From: Agrocybe praecox
Lineage: Eukaryota > Basidiomycota > Agaricomycetes > Agaricales > Agrocybaceae
Direction of reading: 5' to 3'
Assembly (NCBI GenBank): GCA_964017145.1
Contig: OZ024840.1
Coordinates: 4,899,401 to 4,963,400 of the forward strand
Length of the DNA: 64,000 nucleotides
Numbering within the stretch: position 1 is the first letter of the stretch; each line of letters begins with the position of its first letter. Below are positions 1 through 9,270 of this stretch, piece after piece. The position numbers were made by a program, and so were the translations under genes. The notes below the pieces were generated by a model that saw only the letters and a program-made list of their open reading frames with translations, did no database searches and was not told the origin of the DNA.

Positions 1-2493
1 ATGATGTTCCAGAGTCTCAGTGAAGACCAATATGTCATCCATATAGACAATGACCACATTGTCATCAATGAGCTCTATAAAGATGTCATTCATCATGGTC
101 TGGAAAGTAGCAGGACTATTGGTTAAGCCAAAGAACATGACCAATGGTTCAAACAGCCCTCTATTAGTTCTGAAAGCTGCCTTCCATTCATCTCCTTCCT
201 TAATTCTGACATTGTTGAACCCCCATCTGACATCCAGCTTGGTAAAATACTTGGCCTTGCTGAGTTTAGTGATTATATCAGAGATGAGAGGCAAAGGGTA
301 GGAGTTTTTGATGGTCATTTCATTGAGCTTTCTGTAGTCCTGAACTAGTCTAAGAGAGCCATCCTTCTTCTTGACAAAAAAGACAGGGGATGCCATAGGT
401 GACTTGGAAGGTCTAATTCTGCCAGATTTCAGATTTTCCTCTAGAAAGGCATCAAGCTCCTTTTGCTCTTTAGGTGAAAGAGGATAAATCTTGGATCTAT
501 ATGGCTCTGAACTAGGCTTCACCTCAATAGCATGATCCCAAGGCTTTCTATCTGGTAGCCTATCAAAAGATTCCTTTGAGAATACCCCTTTGAATTGGTG
601 ATAATGCTTGGGGACAGCTTCTTCAAAGGATTTCTTTGGGGAATCAGCTAGTTGATGAGATTCTTCTGCTAATTTTTGAGACACAGAGGAGGTGGCATTT
701 ATGTACTGGTTCTGAGGATCTAGACAAGAGATAAAAATTCTATCCTCAGGCTCAATTTCAGAATCAGGTGACTGATCTACAAGATCTACACCTTCATCAT
801 CAAATTGAGGAAGCTGCCTTCTTTGTACTGCAGCTATTCTCTGCCTCTTCCTCCTGGCTCTAACAACTTCCATATGACAATCAGGTGGACATCTGAGGAA
901 TTGAACATCCCCTTTCTGCCAGTCAACATTAGGATTGTGTAGATAAAGCCAGGTGTGTCCAATAATAGCAGTTTTATCTCCTAAGTCACATATAGCAAAG
1001 GTAGCCTTTTCTGTATGGTTTTTGTAGATCATAATCAAATCAACTTCTTCATGAATAGAGCCACTCTTGTTGAGGGTTCCATCTACATTGTAGACAGGAA
1101 TGGCTCTAGGAAGTTTTCTTGTGTTTAGATTATGATATTTCACAAAACCAGTATCCAGAAAAAGACCAGTGGCACCAGAGTCAAGCAAAGCATTCACAGA
1201 AAGCCTTTTTCCTGTATCCATTGTCTTTAGTGTAACTGACAGATGGGTAGAGGTCTTAGGCTTGTGGTTCAGAATGTAGATTCTTTCAGGGGGAGAGGAA
1301 GAAGGTGAATCAGAGGGCATGATTTCTGTATCAGAATTTGAAGAAGAAGGATTGGTTTTATCACTTTCATTTTCTAATACATTAAATCTATTCCATTGGG
1401 ACATGTCCTTCACCAATGGAGCCTTTAAAAACCCTTCTGATTCATTCTTGGTTCCTTGTTCTTCCTTGATCAGTTTCCCATAAAAGTTCTTCAGCTCTTC
1501 ATGGTTCATGGCATTGATGTTCACTGTAGATCTACAGTGCTCTGCCTTGTGACCAGGTTTTCTGCATTTAAAGCAGATAAAGGGCCTGACTGACTTCCAT
1601 CCTGAATCTACTTCCATAGGGACCACATCTGATAGCTTTGCCTGAGACACTTGACTCCTATGATTACCAGCAAAGGAAGGTGAACTGGGGGCAGCAGGCT
1701 TAGACTGAGGCTTGTTTGAAGAAGGAGCCTTGGAAAATGGAGAAGAGGAAGAGGAAGTAGATTTGTTGAATGCTTCCATCTGTCTCCATTGCCTGTCCAG
1801 CTTAGTAGCCCAGAAAATCCAGCCATTCAGAGTTTTGGGCATCTCAGGTACACTGTAGACCTTTTCCCTGAGAGATCTGTTAAGCCCAGTCTGAAACTTC
1901 TCAACCAATGCAGCATCATTGTACCCAGTGTCAGCAGCCAATTCCCTGAAGCTAGCCACATACTCATCAGCAATTTGGCTTTCCTGCTTGAGGAGATTCA
2001 TTTTGTGTCTGGCTGTGCTAGCAGGGTCTGGGTCTGCAAAGACTTCCCTGAATTCATAGACAAAATCATCCCAAAGGCCATCCTTAGGACAATCTTCATC
2101 TAGAATTTTGGTCTTCTCAAGTGCCCACTTCCCAGCAATGCCTCCCTTCATGAAGGAAAGAGCACAAACAACTTTTTGAAAGTCATCTGTGATATTCTTT
2201 CCCCAGAAGTATAACTTGAGTTGACTGAAGAAGGCTTCTGCTTTCTGCATGGAACCATCAAAGGTTTCAGGAGGAGAGATTTTAGCAGAAGAGGAAGTGA
2301 CAGCATGAGATGAAAGAACAGAGTAAACCTCTCTAGCAGCAGAGAAGAAAGGTGATTGAGTGGTGGGTGGTGTGATAGACTGTTGCTGCTGCTGTTTCAA
2401 GAGATTTAACTCCTGGGTAAGGAGAGTAATCTGGTGTAAGAGTTGCTCCACAGTGGTAGGAGGAGTGGTGGTAGGTTGTGGTGTGGTGTCCAT
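1..2493 (-). CDS. Fused Gag-Pol polyprotein of element 1 (partial)
   Basis: The frame opens at ATG 2493-2491 and I read it codon by codon to base 1 with no stop (831 codons). Gag comes first, with a Gln-rich run near the N-terminus and a CCHC zinc knuckle around 1555-1595. It continues without a break into Pol: an aspartic protease motif DSGATG near 1170 and reverse transcriptase up to the YMDD box at about 34-45. Unlike elements 3 and 5, Gag and Pol share one frame here, joined through GFLKAPLVKDM near 1400-1430. RNase H, integrase and chromodomain are expected beyond the left edge. The intact frame suggests a recently functional copy. Confidence 0.93.
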   Translation of the reverse strand, partial: MDTTPQPTTTPPTTVEQLLHQITLLTQELNLLKQQQQQSITPPTTQSPFFSAAREVYSVLSSHAVTSSSAKISPPETFDGSMQKAEAFFSQLKLYFWGKNITDDFQKVVCALSFMKGGIAGKWALEKTKILDEDCPKDGLWDDFVYEFREVFADPDPASTARHKMNLLKQESQIADEYVASFRELAADTGYNDAALVEKFQTGLNRSLREKVYSVPEMPKTLNGWIFWATKLDRQWRQMEAFNKSTSSSSSPFSKAPSSNKPQSKPAAPSSPSFAGNHRSQVSQAKLSDVVPMEVDSGWKSVRPFICFKCRKPGHKAEHCRSTVNINAMNHEELKNFYGKLIKEEQGTKNESEGFLKAPLVKDMSQWNRFNVLENESDKTNPSSSNSDTEIMPSDSPSSSPPERIYILNHKPKTSTHLSVTLKTMDTGKRLSVNALLDSGATGLFLDTGFVKYHNLNTRKLPRAIPVYNVDGTLNKSGSIHEEVDLIMIYKNHTEKATFAICDLGDKTAIIGHTWLYLHNPNVDWQKGDVQFLRCPPDCHMEVVRARRKRQRIAAVQRRQLPQFDDEGVDLVDQSPDSEIEPEDRIFISCLDPQNQYINATSSVSQKLAEESHQLADSPKKSFEEAVPKHYHQFKGVFSKESFDRLPDRKPWDHAIEVKPSSEPYRSKIYPLSPKEQKELDAFLEENLKSGRIRPSKSPMASPVFFVKKKDGSLRLVQDYRKLNEMTIKNSYPLPLISDIITKLSKAKYFTKLDVRWGFNNVRIKEGDEWKAAFRTNRGLFEPLVMFFGLTNSPATFQTMMNDIFIELIDDNVVIVYMDDILVFTETLEHH

Positions 2494-2987
2494 AGTAGAG
2501 GCTCTCTGATGTGTGTGTGGGAGAAGCTATCTACAAAAAGTGCCCTTGAGACTATACTAGGTAACTAAAAAAAAACTATATACTGGATACCCAGTTGTCA
2601 CCCCAGGCACAGTGGGTCTAAACCTAGGATCACAGGGCTGACTACCTGGTATTTTCCTAGACCACCAAAGACAGAAACAGTTGGCCTGAATCTGCCCCAA
2701 CAGTTGGTATCCCTATCTACAAGTTCACACACAACACACAGCAGAGAGTGAGGAGTCCAGTAGAAAGAGAGGTGTCTTGAGGAGATGTTGAAATTGGGGA
2801 GAGAGAAATGATATAGAATATTGGGAAGATATTGGAGGATGAAGAGTTGGTGATGATGATGAAAATGATATAGGTGGTAAGAGGATGTGAGGGGAAATGG
2901 TGGAAAGAGGGATGAATGGATTGGTGTAGACAAATGTAGGTTGGTGTAGGTAAAGGTGAGATAGTGATTGGTGGAGTTGTCTGGGAT

Positions 2988-2998
2988 AGCTTCAATCT
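2988..2998 (-). promoter_or_regulatory. Self-complementary primer-binding site of element 1
   Basis: Two bases internal to the LTR lies AGATTGAAGCT (minus strand). Its complement AGCTTCAATCT is found once in the LTR just downstream of the TATA box, at the predicted 5' end of the transcript. No tRNA 3' end match (TGG start) is visible here. This arrangement is the hallmark of self-primed Tf1/sushi-type elements. Confidence 0.75.
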
Positions 2999-3000
2999 TC

Positions 3001-3063
3001 TGTCAGGGCAACACTAAGATCAGTGTGACAAGGCCACCAACAAAGACAAAGCAAGAGGGAGAG

Positions 3064-3116
<53 letters not shown>

Positions 3117-3495
3117 TGAAGAGAGAGAGACACTCAATGGTTCTAAGAGATCACACCAATGATAGTGGATATCCTAAGAGATTGAAGCTGGGGCTACAGC
3201 TACCTACATGTCCAGTATATATACCCTACAGCTATTCTAGAATATTCCTCCATGACATCATAGAAAGGAATGATGAATAAGGCAATGACATCATAAAGAA
3301 AGTAAAAGAATAATGTGGAATGATGTAGAATGAATGAGGCTGTGCTCATGAGAAATCAAAGTGATAAGTATTTAATCAAATGATAATCAAGAGATAATCA
3401 AAGATATGAAACAGATAAGATATCTACACATCTACAAAAGGGAAAAATGCGAAATAAATATAGAAAAATAAGGGAAAATAGGGGAAACCCTGACA
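3001..3495 (-). repeat. 5' LTR of element 1
   Basis: The 495-bp LTR is bounded by TGTCAGGG and CCCTGACA, an 8-bp inverted repeat with the usual TG...CA ends. It holds a GA-rich microsatellite (about 3055-3130), a TATA box near 3217 and, about 30 nt downstream on the minus strand, the segment complementary to the primer-binding site. The long GA tract explains most of the length difference from sister LTRs (430-505 bp). Confidence 0.93.
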
Positions 3496-4671
3496 TGATT
3501 TCTGTATCAGAATTTGAAGAGGAGAGGTTGGCTTTATTACTTTTATCTTCTAATACATTAAATCTATTCCATTGGGACATGTCCTTCACCAATGGAGCCT
3601 TTAAAAACCCTTTTCTGATTCATTCTTGTTTCCTTGTTCTTCCTTGATCAATTTCTCATAAAAGTCCTTCAGCTCCTCATGGTTCATGGCATTGATGTTC
3701 ACTATAGATTTACAGTGCTCAGCCTTGTGACCAGGTTTTCTGCATTTAAAGCAGATAAGGGGCCTAACTGACTTCCATCCTGAATCTACTTCCATAGGGA
3801 CCACATCTGGTTGCTTTGCCTGAGCAACAAAACCTTTCTGACTGCTTGTAAAGGGAGAAGGACTGGGGGCTGCTGGCTTAGGCTGAGGTTTAGGAGCCTT
3901 TGAGAAGGGAGAAGAGGTGGTAGATGTAGACTTATTAAAGGCTTCCATCTGTCTCCACTGCCTGTCCAGCTTGGTAGCCCATGAGATCCAGCCATTCAGA
4001 GTCTTAGGCATATCAGAGACATTGTAAACTTTTTCCCTGAGTGATCTGTTTAACCCAGTATGAAACTTCTCAACCAATGCAGCATCATTGTACCCAGTAT
4101 CAGAGATCAATTCCCTAAAGCTAGCCACATATTCATCAGCAGTTTGACTTCCCTGCTTCAGAAGATTCATTTTGTGTCTGGCTGTGCTAGCAGGGTCTGG
4201 ATCTCCAAATACTTCCCTGAATTCATAGATAAAGTCATTCCAAAGGCCTTCCTTGGAATAGTCTCCATCTAGAATTTTGGTTTTGTCAAGTGCCCATTTC
4301 CCAGCAGTACCTTCCTTCATATAGGACAGGGCACAAACAACTTTTTAAAGGTCATCTGTAATCCCCTTCCCATAGAAATATAGTTTGAGTTGACTGAGGA
4401 AGGTTTCTGCTTTTGACATAGAACCATCATATGGCTCAGGGGGGGAAACCTTGATTCCAGACTGTGAACCAAAGGTAAAGGGACCATGACTAGCAGGGGG
4501 AGGATGGACTTCTCTAGCAGCAGAGGAGAATGGTGATTGAGTGGTTGGAGGTGTGGCTGACTGTTGCTGCTGCTGCCTTAAGAGAGTCACCTCCTGGGTA
4601 AGGAGAGAGATTTGTTGAAGGAGCTTCTCCACAGAGGGAAGAGTAGTGGTAGGGGTGGTGATAGTGTCCAT
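3496..4671 (-). pseudogene. gag and start of pol of element 2, interrupted by a stop
   Basis: Gag starts at ATG 4671-4669. A TAA at 4347-4345 replaces the CAA present in elements 3 and 5 (context ITDDLQKVV), so the first open part is 108 codons. The same frame then runs on to 3601 through the core and a CCHC knuckle (CFKCRKPGHKAEHC). Gag ends with GGT TTT TAA. The pol reading (start FLKAPLVKDM) continues in the -1 frame from there to 3496. The TAA is a C-to-T change, so this copy is defective even apart from the truncation. Confidence 0.9.
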
Positions 4672-5198
4672 CTTGGTGCAGATAAAGTAGAGGCTCTCTG
4701 GTGTGTGAGTGGGAGAAGCTATCTACAAAAAGTGCCCTTGAGACTATACTAAGTAACTAAAAAAAAACTATATACTGGATACCCAGTTGTCATCCCAAGC
4801 ACAGTGGGTCTAAACCTAGGATCACAGGGTTGACTACCTGGTATTTTCCTAGACCACCAAAGACAGAAACAGTTGGCCTGAATCTGCCCCAACAGTTGGT
4901 ATCCCTATCTACAAGTTCACACACAACACACAGCAGAGAGTGAGAAACCCAGTAAAAAGAGAGGTGTCTTGAGGAGATGTTGAAACTAAGGAGGGAGAAA
5001 TGATATAGAAGATTGGGGGATATTGGAGATTGAAGGGTTGGTGGTGATGAAGAAAATAATGTATGTGGTGAGAGGATGTGAGGGAAAATGGTAGAAAGAG
5101 GGATGAATAGATTGGTGTAGATAAATGTAGGTTGGTGTAGGTAAGAGTGAGATGATGGATAGTGAGTGGTGGAGTTGTCTGAGATAGCTTCAATCTTC

Positions 5199-5666
5199 TG
5201 TCAGGGCAACACTATAATCAGTGTGACAAGGCCACCAACAAAGACAAAGCAAGAGAAGAGAGGAAGTGAGAGAGTGAGAGAGAGATAGAGAGATAGAGAG
5301 ACACTCAATGATTCTAAGAGATCACACCAATGATAGTGGATATCCTAAGAGATTGAAGCTGGGGCTACAGCTACATACATGTCTAGTATATATACCCTAC
5401 AGCTATTCTAGAATATTCCTCCATGACATCATAGAAAGGAATGATGAGTAAGGCAATGACATCATAAAGAAAGTAAAAGAATGATGTGGAATGATATAGA
5501 ATGGATGAGGCTATGCTCATGGGAAATTAAAGTGATAAGTATCTAATCAAATGATAATCAAGAGATAATCAAAGATATGAAGCAGATAAGATATCTACAC
5601 ATCTACAAAAGGGAAAAATGCGAAATAAATATAGAAAAATAAGAGAAAATAGGGGAAACCCTGACA
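5199..5666 (-). repeat. 5' LTR of element 2
   Basis: The 468-bp LTR has TGTCAGGG/CCCTGACA ends, a GA-rich tract (about 5250-5300) and a TATA box near 5390. The primer-binding site AGATTGAAGCT lies at 5186-5196 on the minus strand, two bases inside the LTR. Confidence 0.92.
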
Positions 5667-6507
5667 CCAACGTGGTAATGCCAGAAGTGCCGTCAAACCT
5701 TGTAAACTCTGACCACGAAGACAACGACGGAGAAGCGGTGGATGATGACCTCAATGGTGAAGTTATTTTGGCACAGAAAGCTAGTACGTCCTTTATCATT
5801 ATCAATATCATGTTAATCTTAGTCTGATTTGACCCATCTCACCAGTATCTGGACTTCCACATAACGTGAATGCCCTTGCAGATCATATGCAGATGCCCAA
5901 TCTTCCGTATCTTGTCTCGAAATTCATGTACGGCCAGTTGAATTCTGGCCTCGCATATGTAGACCTCGACACTGTTGCATTACCAAACATTACAGGCAGG
6001 GTTCGTGTATATCCGTCTGCTGTTTCGGTATATTATGCACCCAGCAACAGATCAGGTATCCAGGGTATGTTTCGTGAGCATATTAGGGCTGTGGATTCAT
6101 GGCGTCAAGGACCCGGGAGGCACGACACTGTATATGTCAGCAAAAGCTGTGATGGTGAAGGGTTTAACGAGAATCTATTGATTGCTCGAGTCCGGTTGCT
6201 TATGTCAGTTTCACATAACAAAGTAACTTATTCCTGCGCTTTGGTAGAGTGGTACTCTACAGTAGGTGACGAACCATGCTCAGATACTGGTATGTGGGTC
6301 GTTGAACCAGATTTTGACGTCAACGGCAACCGTCTCACAGAGGTTATCCACCTCGATACCATTCTCCGAAACGCACATCTTATGGGCAAGATTGGGACTA
6401 GTGAATTCATTCCTGATAATGTAAAATTTCACAATAGCTTAGACGTGTTCCAGGAATACTATGTAAACAAGTATATAGATCATCACTCACATGAAATTGC
6501 ATTTTAA
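5667..6507 (+). pseudogene. Plavaka-type transposase, C-terminal part
   Basis: Two exons (5667-5783 and 5846-6507; intron GTACGT...CACCAG) encode an acidic stretch followed by the characteristic C-terminal module of Agaricomycete Plavaka (CACTA-like) transposases: a surface-like Tyr-rich part, then CALVEWYSTVGDEP, DTGMWVVEPD, a segment around VIHLDTILRNAHL and the ending YVNKYIDHHSHEIAF before the stop. The family assignment is from remembered sequence. The N-terminal catalytic part is missing because element 2 abuts the coding sequence at 5666, so this is a broken gene. No stop or frameshift is visible within the surviving part. Confidence 0.7.
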
Positions 6508-6716
6508 ATTTTTTACTTGACCGAAAGACATGCATATAAGTCAAAGAAACTTAAACATGAAAAGACATGAAAAGACACACATCTATTTTCAAAGATACAA
6601 AGACATGGGTAAAAGACAGAGATCATAAACCGGAGACATAGATATGTATAAAGATGTAATAAAGACACAAAATCTAACTTACCAAAGATGAAGACAGCAA
6701 AGACAAACTGGACATT

Positions 6717-6945
6717 TTGCTGATGCATACACGGACACCAATGGATGGGCATTCACCCACACAGTTCCGGCGCAGATCGACGGAGTGCAAGATGACCCGT
6801 TGTATAATGCCAATCATATCAAGGACTTATATTTCAAAGCGGATCCTAATTATTCTGGGAGGTGTGTACCTCGTTCTTTTTTCTTAGGTATTTAACAAGG
6901 CTAATATCTCTGTCCACACCAGGTTCACGCCGGGCCGCTGACGCC
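6717..6945 (+). pseudogene. Fragment resembling glutathionyl-hydroquinone reductase (ECM4-like GST)
   Basis: One short reading frame (about 6740-6862) encodes NGWAFTHTVP, DDPLYNANHIKDLYFKADP and NYSGR, then a GTGTGT...CACCAG intron and the residues FTPGR followed by a stop. The order GW-F-V-P, DPLYN-KH-KDLYLKADP-Y-GRFTVP matches the middle of omega-class glutathione transferases that reduce glutathionyl-hydroquinones. The thioredoxin-fold active-site Cys region and the whole C-terminal helical domain are absent. It looks like a stray exon-intron-exon fragment, not a functional gene. Identification is by motif memory. Confidence 0.5.
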
Positions 6946-7286
6946 CAGATTACAAATCACTTCCTTTTGATTTTCTTAACCCTTGCTTTTTCTTCTTGTT
7001 TATAGGCTGTCTCAGACGTCTAGTCTTTGAATCATGGCAAATGACGTGTCAAGATTTTAGAAATAGGACGACAGGATGGGGACGTACTCAATCAACAGTG
7101 TTATATTACTGCGCTCTCGTAAACATGCCACCCCCAGTCCAATGATAATAGATATGTACCTTCCGATCCGACCACCCCATCCTCTGCCACTCTGTAAAAC
7201 CACGGCGATCCATGAAGCGGATGTACTTGAAGGATCGGCGTCCAATTCATAGATACATCCCGAACATTCGCTTATAGGACACATCT
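6946..7286. other. Unassigned spacer between gene fragments
   Basis: No convincing coding sequence was found here. Short frames exist on both strands, but none shows recognisable motifs or splice structure. The next fragment (MFS-like) starts near its right end. Confidence 0.5.
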
Positions 7287-8135
7287 CATCGCTCCTGTTT
7301 TACCATCGCGTCCGCGCTGTTTTTTGAGGTAAGCTTTCTGTCCCTGGGATCGGTCTACCTTATCCTCACGATGCTTACTCGTCATCTGTCCAGGCTGGCT
7401 TCTTCCCTTGGCATTTATCATTACAACATGGTACAAACGATACGAGGTCCAAAAACGATTGGCAATATTCTACCTTAGCTCTATAGTGATAACAAGCTTC
7501 GCTTCAATATTCGGTACGTTGGCTTCTCCATAAAACAGCCACAGACATCTCACCTATCAATAGTAAATACAGCATCACGAACTCCATCTCCAGCAGCGTT
7601 CAGTACGCCCCAGAGAGAGTTCTCATCATCAACGAGCTCAAGCGCCACCTCATCGCTGTCCAGACTCAATGGCATGCACATTCGCTCCGCATCCATGTCT
7701 TCCCGCCCAATGACCCCCTCCATGACCCACTCCCATTCCACACCCGTATCACCCACCCGCTCCCATACGCCCGCACCTACAATTCCAAGAACTCACACAC
7801 CTGGCTTGTTGTCCCCGAGATCCCACACCCTTGGCCCAGGACTGTCCTCTGCATCAGCAGCTGCAGCAGCTCTTCTACATTCTATACCACGCTCGCATAC
7901 GCCTGGTCCTGGTTTGTCCCATGCATCCTCCATGCACTCCTATATACCCTCTCTGCGCTCTCAGACACTGACACCATCATCGCACTACCACACTGCGTCG
8001 ATGTCTTTGTCTTTGTCGGCTGTGTATGGTGCACCTCCGGTACCTTCGATCCCCTCGCGCTACGCTATGCTACACCTGCACCCACCTCCACCTCTAGCAG
8101 TTAACCTCATACATGAAACCTGGGCAGTTGACTGA
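7287..8135 (+). pseudogene. Chimeric spliced frame: MFS transporter fragment joined to a Ser/Pro-rich tail
   Basis: Exon pieces 7287-7328, 7394-7513 and 7564-8135 join in frame through GT-AG introns. The first two give FFEAGFFPLAFIITTWYKRY, EVQKRLAIFY and a hydrophobic segment, the loop and transmembrane signature of DAL5-like allantoate/anion:cation symporters. After the second intron the frame enters a low-complexity region with repeats of the type SHTPGPGLS that has no transporter character. The last residues before the stop (from about 8108) are encoded by the 594-bp dispersed repeat. Whether it is transcribed is unknown; most of a transporter (about 12 helices) is missing. Confidence 0.45.
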
Positions 8136-8701
8136 CAAGGCTCATACATCAGGGTGGGCAACTGCCCAAGTGGGCAGTGACATATGAGTGCTTATAAAGC
8201 GCACCAGAGTGGCCATAAGGGCTGAGTGAGCGGAATTGGTAGATGCCTTAGTCAAACATATATAAACAATGCATGATTTGGCCATTTTTGCAGTATTTAG
8301 GCAATAACGGAAGAATGGATGGGTGGTTTGAGGCGCTTGTTGGGAGGTTAGGATCAGATAATTAATGCTGATTTTTTGGCGCCCTTTGCCCCACCAAAAA
8401 GAGACATGACGGGATGGATGCGCAAAAGCGAAACCGGATGACGTGTTATTTTTGGACATTATAATATTCTTTTGGGCGCTGCACTATTTTTAATTATGAT
8501 ATGATCAATTTTGTACTATATTTATTTCACATATATATTTTGTAGCCTAGATTAGATTAGATAGAAAAAAAAGCGAACTATGTTTTGAGGTGGCTCTTCT
8601 CAATTTGGCAGTTACTGCCATTTTGGTGCATCCTTCTTAAAACATATAAAATTCATAAATTTTTTGTTTTGTTTTATTGTATATACTACAGTACATTGAA
8701 C
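8108..8701. repeat. 594-bp dispersed repeat, copy 1
   Basis: Near-identical to 43372-43965 in the same orientation and of exactly the same length, with only a handful of substitutions. It begins CATACATGAAACC and ends CAGTACATTGAAC. It contains TTATAAAGCG, then GCGGAATTGGTAGATGC, which resembles the D-arm/A-box part of a leucine tRNA, and an AT-rich right end. No terminal inverted repeats or long reading frame were found. It could be a SINE-like or other non-autonomous element. Confidence 0.8.
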
Positions 8702-8955
8702 CTAAACATATACAAACATTGCAGTTTTCGACGTTTTCAACAGTAATTGCTTTCTAATACATAAACGCGCACGTTGTTCCCGGCGCTTAATGGATGGTTG
8801 TGTTCAGAAAATAAATTGCTATTTTTTGGCGCCCTTTGCCTCGTGAAAAAGGGACGTGGCGGGGTGAATGGCAAATGTTAATAATGGATGTCGTTCTATT
8901 TATAATGGAATCTCGTCAATTTCGGCGTTGCACTATTTTTAATAAGACCCACTAC
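8702..8955. repeat. Diverged partial copy of the same repeat, in tandem
   Basis: Directly after copy 1, the central part of the repeat recurs in diverged form: ACATATACAAACATTGCA, then a GGCGC...TGGATGG segment, ATTTTTTGGCGCCCTTTGCC and GGGACGTGGCGGG line up with 8260-8510. The second full copy at 43372-43965 lacks this tail. Confidence 0.6.
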
Positions 8956-9270
8956 TATTTTCTGTCGGTATTTATAGCTATAAATGCATATCAGATTAGA
9001 TGACGTGTAAAACTGTGACATTCTCAAATTTGGTTGACATGTGCCAATTTCCAAATATAGCGAGGTCAGTAACTTCAGTGAAACCTGAGGATAGTATGAT
9101 AGTATGTATATTCCACAAAGATTAAGCAATGGATTGAAAAGTAGATACATACAATTAAGCAAATAGATTCCAAAAATACGACAGCAGCGAACAACAAAAA
9201 GCAAAAAGATACGAAAAAAGTATGCAACGTCCCAAAATGGATATAATTCCCTGAAAGGGAAGACAGGTAG
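8956..9270. other. AT-rich intergenic sequence
   Basis: Nothing recognisable. It probably includes the 3' untranslated region of the minus-strand gene ending at 9271. Confidence 0.5.

Larger units (their letters stand above)
1..3495 (-). mobile_element. Ty3/gypsy chromovirus, element 1 (5' part, cut by window edge)
   Basis: Minus-strand LTR retrotransposon reading leftwards. The right end is a 495-bp 5' LTR, followed by a 2-nt spacer, an 11-nt primer-binding site (2988-2998), a leader of about 500 bp and a gag-pol frame that is still open at base 1. The 3' half lies outside the window. Its LTR ends exactly where internal sequence of a second, related element begins (3496), so element 1 appears to be inserted in element 2; the other flank is not visible, so a target duplication cannot be checked. 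LTR and coding sequence are closest to element 4 (29704-36085). Confidence 0.93.
3496..5666 (-). mobile_element. Ty3/gypsy chromovirus, element 2 (truncated)
   Basis: Minus-strand sister element retaining the 5' LTR, leader, gag and only the first few dozen codons of pol before it meets the LTR of element 1 at 3495/3496. The remainder is either beyond the left edge (nested insertion) or lost. The right end, at 5666, interrupts a Plavaka-like coding sequence that starts immediately at 5667. The gag sequence groups with elements 3 and 5 (leader ending in a Lys-Met context, pol in a different frame), while the LTR is of the element 1/4 subtype. Confidence 0.9.

Noticed and set aside
2598..2995. 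Frames of about 90-110 codons in the leader of each gypsy element
   Set aside because: They lack a supported ATG (they begin at TTG or similar at the PBS) and are not conserved as proteins between copies; they are untranslated leader.
3060..3160. Reading frame of alternating Arg/Glu in the element 1 LTR
   Set aside because: It is a translated GA microsatellite inside the LTR; no gene structure around it.
8225..8245. A leucine tRNA gene
   Set aside because: Only the D-arm-like part matches; no anticodon arm, T arm or acceptor pairing was found downstream.
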